In this document: positions 59,250-64,000 of the stretch, in pieces
How positions within the stretch are numbered: position 1 is the first letter of the stretch
Layout: the number at the start of each line of letters is the position of its first letter
Origin: Oleiphilus sp.
GTDB taxonomy: Bacteria; Pseudomonadota; Gammaproteobacteria; Pseudomonadales; Oleiphilaceae
Assembly (NCBI GenBank): GCA_006212045.1
Contig: PZPK01000002.1
Location: 62,001-126,000, forward strand
Length of the DNA stretch: 64,000 nt
Reading direction: 5' to 3'
Translations under genes and position numbers: made by a program
The notes under the pieces: generated by a model
What the model was told of the DNA's origin: nothing
What the model saw: only the letters and a program-made list of their open reading frames with translations
The model's database searches: none

Positions 59250-60521
59250 ATGGACTCCAACCCTCATATTTGCATTATCGGCCAAGGTTATGTCGGCCTG
59301 CCTTTGGCAGTGGAATTCGGAAAAAAATACCCGACTATCGGTTTTGATATCAAAGAAGCCCGCATTGCCGAACTGCAGGCCGGCACTGACAGCACGCTGG
59401 AATGCTCGAAAGAAGAACTGGCAAGCGCCGAACAGTTGAGTTTTACGACGCATTTGGAAGATATTGCCCGGGCGAACGTTTATATCGTGACCGTGCCCAC
59501 ACCGATAGACAAATACAACACGCCTAACCTCGCGCCATTGATCGGTGCCAGCGAGATGCTGGGTAAAGTGGTCTCCAAGGGTGACTATGTCATTTACGAG
59601 TCCACGGTCTACCCCGGGGCAACCGAAGATGACTGTATTCCACTGATCGAAAAACATTCAGGCCTCAAGCTGAATCAGGACTTTTATGCCGGTTACAGCC
59701 CAGAGCGAATCAATCCGGGCGACAAAGAACATCGCGTCACCAACATTCTCAAGGTCACTTCAGGCTCCACTCCCGAAGCCGCTGATTTTATTGACAATCT
59801 TTACAAAAGCATTATCGAGGCGGGCACCCACAAAGCCAGCTCCATTCGCGTCGCAGAAGCGGCCAAGGTCATTGAAAATACTCAACGGGATGTGAATATT
59901 GCGCTGGTCAATGAGCTGGCACTGATCTTTGACAAGATGGGGATCGACACCCTGGAAGTGCTGGAAGCTGCCGGGACCAAATGGAACTTCCTGCCGTTCC
60001 GCCCCGGACTGGTGGGTGGCCATTGTATTGGTGTTGACCCCTATTACCTGACATACAAAGCCCAGTCGATTGGCTATCACCCGGAGATGATTCTTTCCGG
60101 GCGTCGCATCAACGACAACATGTCAGGCCACATCGCCGAGAAAGTACTGCGCCTGATGACCCGCAAGAAGATTCAGGTTGTGGATGCCAATATTCTGGTG
60201 ATGGGATTGACCTTCAAGGAAAATTGCCCGGATATCCGTAATACCAAAGTCATCGATGTGATTCGAGAGCTACAAGGTTTTCATGCCAATGTCGACATCT
60301 ATGACCCCTGGGCAGATGCCGAAGAAGTTGCCGGCGAATATAAGCTCGCACTGACCGACGAACCCAAACAGGGTCATTACGATGCTGTTGTCGTCTGTGT
60401 TGCCCACGACCAGATCAAAGCCATGGGTGTCGAGAAGATCCGGCAATTATGCAAACAGCAGCATGTCATCTTTGATGTGAAATACGTGCTGGACAAGTCG
60501 GCAATTGATGCAAGGTTGTAA
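59250..60521 (+). CDS. UDP-N-acetylhexosamine (GalNAc/GlcNAc-type) 6-dehydrogenase, WbpO/TviB-like
   Basis: 423 residues, NAD-dependent nucleotide-sugar dehydrogenase. The Rossmann loop is ICIIGQGYVGLPLAVEFGKK. The central region has AGYSPERINPGDKEHRVTNI and ENTQRDVNIALVNELALIFD, both typical of the WbpO/TviB group and different from Ugd. The catalytic Cys lies in LVGGHCIGVDPYYLTYKAQS, and the C-terminal domain has LTFKENCPDIRNTKVIDVIR. It would make a UDP-HexNAc-uronic acid as a second acidic sugar for the polysaccharide. A 32-bp palindrome separates it from the AraC gene. Confidence 0.93.
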   Translation: MDSNPHICIIGQGYVGLPLAVEFGKKYPTIGFDIKEARIAELQAGTDSTLECSKEELASAEQLSFTTHLEDIARANVYIVTVPTPIDKYNTPNLAPLIGASEMLGKVVSKGDYVIYESTVYPGATEDDCIPLIEKHSGLKLNQDFYAGYSPERINPGDKEHRVTNILKVTSGSTPEAADFIDNLYKSIIEAGTHKASSIRVAEAAKVIENTQRDVNIALVNELALIFDKMGIDTLEVLEAAGTKWNFLPFRPGLVGGHCIGVDPYYLTYKAQSIGYHPEMILSGRRINDNMSGHIAEKVLRLMTRKKIQVVDANILVMGLTFKENCPDIRNTKVIDVIRELQGFHANVDIYDPWADAEEVAGEYKLALTDEPKQGHYDAVVVCVAHDQIKAMGVEKIRQLCKQQHVIFDVKYVLDKSAIDARL

Positions 60522-60540
60522 ATTTCTGGCACGCTGGGAC

Positions 60541-60572
60541 GCGTCTGACGCCTGACGTCGGACGTCGGACGC
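60541..60572. repeat. 32-bp imperfect palindrome with GACGTCG units
   Basis: This sequence reads almost the same on both strands; the only mismatches are three G-T-type pairs. It includes two tandem GACGTCG heptamers. It fills the gap between the dehydrogenase stop and the AraC start, is followed directly by seven A residues and the ATG at 60579, and would fold over the AraC ribosome site. It resembles short palindromic intergenic repeats found in many copies in some gammaproteobacteria; I see only one copy in this window. Confidence 0.6.
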
Positions 60573-60578
60573 AAAAAA

Positions 60579-61601
60579 ATGGCAAGCATCGGCACCCACT
60601 ACATCCTGAGCGCTCTGGGAGGAGCGCGCAGCAAGGGCCTGGATTGTCAGGCCTTGTTGCGACAGGCCCGTATTCCCGCACAGGCTCTAAACAACCCTAA
60701 ATCCCGCTTCAATGTTGAAAATGTCGCCCTGCTATATGACGGCATTGCAAAAGCCCTGGACGATGAGTGCATGGGTTTTACTGAGTTTCCGATCAAACCA
60801 GGCACCTTCGCCTTGATGGCCGAATGGGTTAGCCACAGCCATACTCTGGAAGAGCTGCTGGAAAAAGGCATCCGTTTTTACAACCAGATCACCCGAGAGC
60901 TGCAAATGGCGCTCGAAATTGAAGACGAGCATGTCTACCTGACGACCTGGCAACGACGCCCGGAACTCGATTTCGAACATTTTTACATCGAATACTGGCA
61001 TGTTATCTGGCACCGCTTCGCCTGCTGGTACATCGATGAACCCATCAAGCTACTGGGTGCCTATATCAACTATACGCCCATCGACCCAGATGAGTTCAAC
61101 CTTCTGTTTCGCTGCCCGACCTATCAGAAAAGCCGATTCAACCGCTTGGTATTCCATAAAAACTACCTTGGCAAGAAACTCGTCAAGTCACCGAGCGACC
61201 TACACAATTTCCTGCAACGCGCGCCGGTCGATTTGCTCACCATTCCGGGTGAGGACACCAGCCTTACTGCCAAAATCAACCACTTGCTGGAACCGAAGGC
61301 GCCGCTCAAGTTACAGAAACTCGTGCTGCCCAGCAGTGAGGCTCTCGCCAACCAGCTCGGAATGAGCGAACAGACCCTGCGCCGAAAACTCAACTCGGAA
61401 GGCATGTCCTATCAACGACTGAAAGACGAACTGCGTTACAGCCTCGCCAACAAGATGCTGGCGAGCCGCAGTTTGTCGATTTCCGAAATATCAGGGCGAC
61501 TGGGTTTCAGCGAGCCCCGGGCCTTTTCACGGGCCTATAAACACTGGTCAGGTGTCCCCCCGCGAACCTTTCGAAAAGAAAAGCACCAACACCGCAAATG
61601 A
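60579..61601 (+). CDS. AraC-family transcriptional regulator (arabinose-binding-domain type)
   Basis: 340 residues. The N-terminal ligand domain of about 215 residues opens THYILSALGGARSKGLDCQA and contains FNLLFRCPTYQKSRFNRLVF. The C-terminal AraC/XylS DNA-binding domain has two helix-turn-helix elements: SEALANQLGMSEQTLRRKLN and the signature SISEISGRLGFSEPRAFSRA, ending WSGVPPRTFRKEK. Regulators of this group often control fatty-acid or acyl-CoA metabolism, which fits the carboxylase genes 236 bases downstream better than the EPS locus. The start ATG has only a weak ribosome site inside the palindrome at 60541-60572. Confidence 0.92.
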   Translation: MASIGTHYILSALGGARSKGLDCQALLRQARIPAQALNNPKSRFNVENVALLYDGIAKALDDECMGFTEFPIKPGTFALMAEWVSHSHTLEELLEKGIRFYNQITRELQMALEIEDEHVYLTTWQRRPELDFEHFYIEYWHVIWHRFACWYIDEPIKLLGAYINYTPIDPDEFNLLFRCPTYQKSRFNRLVFHKNYLGKKLVKSPSDLHNFLQRAPVDLLTIPGEDTSLTAKINHLLEPKAPLKLQKLVLPSSEALANQLGMSEQTLRRKLNSEGMSYQRLKDELRYSLANKMLASRSLSISEISGRLGFSEPRAFSRAYKHWSGVPPRTFRKEKHQHRK

Positions 61602-61837
61602 GCGTTTATGTCTATTTTGTATCAACTTTTTTGTGACTAATTAAACCTCCATATACGCACTATTTATATACATATCATTTACTTATCTAAGTTTTGACTG
61701 GCGCACATCCCTGCCCTCTGCCTATTCACAAACTGGACATTAGCTAATATCATCCTGCTCAAATTTAATTCACCTGCCGAAAATTTCAGTATCGGCCGGG
61801 CCAGAACAACAAACTCATTCCAAAGAGCGACGCCATC

Positions 61838-63502
61838 GTGACAAAATCTGCCAAGCAAGCAGGCATCCCGAGCCTTACGAACCCTTTCACTCAGGAACAG
61901 GAAGTCAAATTCAACATCCCCGGTCAGGCCAATTACGAACCGGGTCTGTATGAGGAAAACCTTGCCAAGGGCTATGCCCTGACCAAACGCCCGCGAAAAG
62001 CGGCGGGCGTCGACGCGATTACGCGGCAACACAGTAAAGGCCGAATGACCATCTGGGAGCGCATCGCGGTGCTCACAGACGAGGAGCCCACTTTCCTGTT
62101 CCAGAACTGGGGAAAAAATCTGGACGGCGCCTCACTGGTGACAGCCGTCGTTAATATCGATGGCCGGGACGTCGCCTTGTATGGGCATGACTTTACGGTC
62201 AGAGCCGGATCGATGGATGCCACCAACGGCAAAAAACTGGCCCGCCTGATGGAGCTGGCAGGTAAACGCCGCATTCCACTGGTCGGTCTGAACGATAGCG
62301 CCGGCGCTTATGTCCCGGCCGGTGTCGGTGGCCTGGACGGTTATGCAGAGGCCTTCACCGCGCTGCGTAAAATCAGTGGTGTCGTGCCCAGTATCATGTG
62401 CATGTTCGGCTTCAATGCCGGCGGTGGCTCGTACCTGCCGCGCCAGGGCAGCTTTATGATCCAGCCCAACGAAACCTTTTTCGGCCTCACCGGCCCCGGT
62501 GTCGTGAAAAGCGTTCTGGGCGAGGATGTCACGCCGGATGAACTCGGTGGTCCCGGCGTGCACAGCCAGAGTGGCGTCACTGACTTTGTCGTCAAGGATG
62601 AAATCAGCGCCTTGAAAAAGGTGAGACAGCTACTCAAGTATATTCCGAACAACAACAGCGAGATGGCGCCATTTCAGCCAACCTCGGACCCGATTGACCG
62701 TAAAACCTGGGATATCGATATCCTGCTGAAGAAAGCCTTCAACAGCCCCAGCGGATTCAACACCCCCATCGACGTCACCATCATGATCCAGCAATTGTGT
62801 GATCATGGTGACTTTATGGAAATCCAGCCCGAGCGGGCCCGCAACACCATTACGGCTCTGGGACGGATGGGCGGCAATGTGGTCGGTTTCATGGCCACCA
62901 ATAGCTCGGTCGCCTCAGGGCAGATTGACATCGACGCCGCCTACAAGAATGCCCGCTTTATTCGTTTCTGCAATCTGTACAACATACCGGTCATCTTTAT
63001 GGAAGACACGACCGGCTTCCTGCCGGGCCGTGAACAGGAAAGCGCCGGTATTGTGCAGGCTGGTCGCGCCATGCTGGATTCGATCATCGATCTCCGTACT
63101 CCGCGCTTCCTGGTCATCATCCGGAACGCCTTCGGTGGCGCCTATGCCTCGTATAACTGCTATAACACCGGTGCTGACTTCGTCTGCGCCCTGCCTTCCA
63201 CGCGGGCAGCGGTGATGGGCCCGGCAGGCGTTGAATTCGTCTACAAGAAGGAAGTACGCGCGATTCGTGAAGCCGTCAAGCGCGGGGAGCAGGATGCTGC
63301 ATGGCAGGCAGAGCAGGAAGCCCTGCTGGTCAAACGCTATGAGGATGAGCTGATGAATCCAAACGAAGCGCTCAGCCTGGGCTCGATTTCACAGATTGTG
63401 ATGCCTAGAGACCTTCGAAAGGTTCTCTGTGAAAATATGGCCTTTCACTTGCGACATTACAAGCCGGAACCCCTTTCAACAGTGCACCGGGAATTCCACT
63501 AA
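61838..63502 (+). CDS. Acyl-CoA carboxylase, carboxyltransferase (beta) subunit
   Basis: 554 residues from GTG 61838 (AAAGAG about 10 bases upstream). The N-terminal crotonase-like half has [40 protein letters not shown] and [20 protein letters not shown]. The C-terminal half has [20 protein letters not shown] and [20 protein letters not shown], the biotin- and acyl-CoA-binding oxyanion loops, and [20 protein letters not shown]. It carboxylates propionyl-, methylcrotonyl- or a related acyl-CoA; the exact substrate is unclear. The next gene, a biotin carboxylase, follows after 87 bases. I see no functional link with the EPS genes; it could supply an extender unit to the PKS, but that is speculation. 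Confidence 0.93.
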   Translation: MTKSAKQAGIPSLTNPFTQEQEVKFNIPGQANYEPGLYEENLAKGYALTKRPRKAAGVDAITRQHSKGRMTIWERIAVLTDEEPTFLFQNWGKNLDGASLVTAVVNIDGRDVALYGHDFTVRAGSMDATNGKKLARLMELAGKRRIPLVGLNDSAGAYVPAGVGGLDGYAEAFTALRKISGVVPSIMCMFGFNAGGGSYLPRQGSFMIQPNETFFGLTGPGVVKSVLGEDVTPDELGGPGVHSQSGVTDFVVKDEISALKKVRQLLKYIPNNNSEMAPFQPTSDPIDRKTWDIDILLKKAFNSPSGFNTPIDVTIMIQQLCDHGDFMEIQPERARNTITALGRMGGNVVGFMATNSSVASGQIDIDAAYKNARFIRFCNLYNIPVIFMEDTTGFLPGREQESAGIVQAGRAMLDSIIDLRTPRFLVIIRNAFGGAYASYNCYNTGADFVCALPSTRAAVMGPAGVEFVYKKEVRAIREAVKRGEQDAAWQAEQEALLVKRYEDELMNPNEALSLGSISQIVMPRDLRKVLCENMAFHLRHYKPEPLSTVHREFH

Positions 63503-63589
63503 ACCAGGCGATTACAATTTTGACCGGGCAGGGTTTGGCACGTCACCATCGTTCCTGCCAGTGGCAAACAAAACAATACGGAACCTGAA

Positions 63590-64000
63590 ATGAGCAACGA
63601 ACATTATCTGAACAATCCTCTGATCAAGAAAGATCGTCGACTCGCATTGGCAGACAGCGCGTGGGTCAGGCAATTTGCCTGTGAGCATTTCAAACCACTG
63701 ATAATCTGTCGAGGCCCCATTCGAAAGGAGGCCATGGATGTCTTCAGTGAAATGGGCATTGAGGACTACGGTATCCTTTTGTCCGAGAAAGACAGCATTG
63801 TTTACCAGAATGCACTCGCCCCTGAACTGCGTCAGCTGACCAATCCTGACCGCGTGCACCGGGTGCCGGACTACAGCGGGGCGGATAAGGTCGAACGAGA
63901 TACCCGCATTCGACAGATTATCAGCATTGCCAGGGAAAACGGATACAACGCCATTTTTGCCGGCTATGGCTTTATGGCAGAAGACGAGAACATGGTCAGC
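63590..64000 (+). CDS. Biotin carboxylase subunit of acyl-CoA carboxylase (partial, 5' end only)
   Basis: The first 137 codons are present; the gene runs off the right edge. ATG 63590 has ACGGAA 6 bases upstream. The visible peptide contains NNPLIKKDRRLALADSAWVR, ACEHFKPLIICRGPIRKEAM, EDYGILLSEKDSIVYQNA and, at the edge, YNAIFAGYGFMAEDENMVS. The last segment is the biotin carboxylase element preceding the ATP-grasp domain (GYGFMAED-like, as GYGFLSEN in AccC). An unusually long N-terminal extension precedes it. It would carboxylate biotin for the beta subunit upstream. Confidence 0.82.
   Translation, partial: MSNEHYLNNPLIKKDRRLALADSAWVRQFACEHFKPLIICRGPIRKEAMDVFSEMGIEDYGILLSEKDSIVYQNALAPELRQLTNPDRVHRVPDYSGADKVERDTRIRQIISIARENGYNAIFAGYGFMAEDENMVS

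Noticed and set aside
60527-60542. TGGCAC...GC element upstream of the AraC gene, like a sigma-54 promoter
   Set aside because: The GG to GC distance is 11 instead of 10 bases, which normally abolishes sigma-54 promoter function.
1-64000. CRISPR arrays, tRNA or rRNA genes, insertion sequences
   Set aside because: I saw no regularly spaced repeats, no tRNA- or rRNA-like sequence and no transposase; the only tandem array is the in-gene linker repeat at 39830-39901.

Overview
The window is chromosomal DNA from a Gram-negative, probably gammaproteobacterial and aquatic, organism. This rests on an outer-membrane export lipoprotein, a beta-barrel protein, several lipoprotein or Tat signals, and an exosortase A (XrtA / PEP-CTERM) gene set. 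I cannot name the species. It is almost entirely one large exopolysaccharide (EPS) locus of the XrtA type. It opens at the left with the tail of the PrsR response regulator and the TPR lipoprotein PrsT. It closes at about 60.5 kb, where an AraC-type regulator and an acyl-CoA carboxylase operon (probably unrelated metabolism) begin.

Layout. (1) 0.1-5.6 kb, minus strand: PrsT, APS kinase CysC, UDP-glucose dehydrogenase and a phosphopantetheinyl transferase. (2) 5.6-21.6 kb: a biosynthetic island. It holds a type I PKS with the order KS-AT-KR-DH-(adenylation remnant)-ACP, and an NRPS with formyltransferase, half condensation domain, glycine-type adenylation domain split by a flavin monooxygenase, and carrier protein. 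Divergently transcribed from the NRPS are a Tat-exported molybdo-hydroxylase large subunit and two alpha/beta hydrolases with altered nucleophiles; a GNAT/CelD-like acyltransferase follows. (3) 21.9-38.2 kb: exosortase A fused to EpsI, six glycosyltransferases, a HAD-UbiA fusion, a sulfotransferase, a GT39-like membrane glycosyltransferase, a small SMR-like transporter, a GMC oxidoreductase with a ferredoxin-like cysteine cluster, and a class III aminotransferase. (4) 38.3-42.1 kb: a very large secreted FG-GAP/UnbV protein with a strong terminator after it. (5) 42.3-59.0 kb: a long, tightly overlapped minus-strand EPS operon containing the initiating sugar transferase, Wza, Wzz, a kinase-like ATPase, a barrel protein, two polysaccharide deacetylases, a Wzy-like polymerase, a Wzx flippase, a CapK-like ligase, glycosyltransferases, a serine-acetyltransferase-like enzyme and a membrane-anchored deacetylase-like protein. 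(6) 59.2-64 kb, plus strand: a UDP-HexNAc dehydrogenase, the AraC regulator and the acyl-CoA carboxylase genes (the last cut by the window edge).

How it fits together (inference). The sugar transferase loads the first sugar on undecaprenyl phosphate, and the glycosyltransferases extend it using UDP-uronic acids from the two dehydrogenases. Wzx flips the unit, the Wzy-like protein polymerises it, and Wzz/Wza control length and export. Acetyl, deacetyl and sulfate decoration is implied by the acetyltransferase, the deacetylases and the CysC plus sulfotransferase pair. The HAD-UbiA, SMR and GT39 genes suggest a separate polyprenyl-phosphate-sugar branch. XrtA loci commonly carry a stand-alone ligase, acyl carrier protein, decarboxylase and two hydrolases; here a hybrid NRPS-PKS appears to occupy that niche. 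This is the most unusual feature of the window. No PEP-CTERM substrate protein is seen inside it. Many genes use TTG or GTG starts with good Shine-Dalgarno sequences, and one glycosyltransferase seems to start at ATC.
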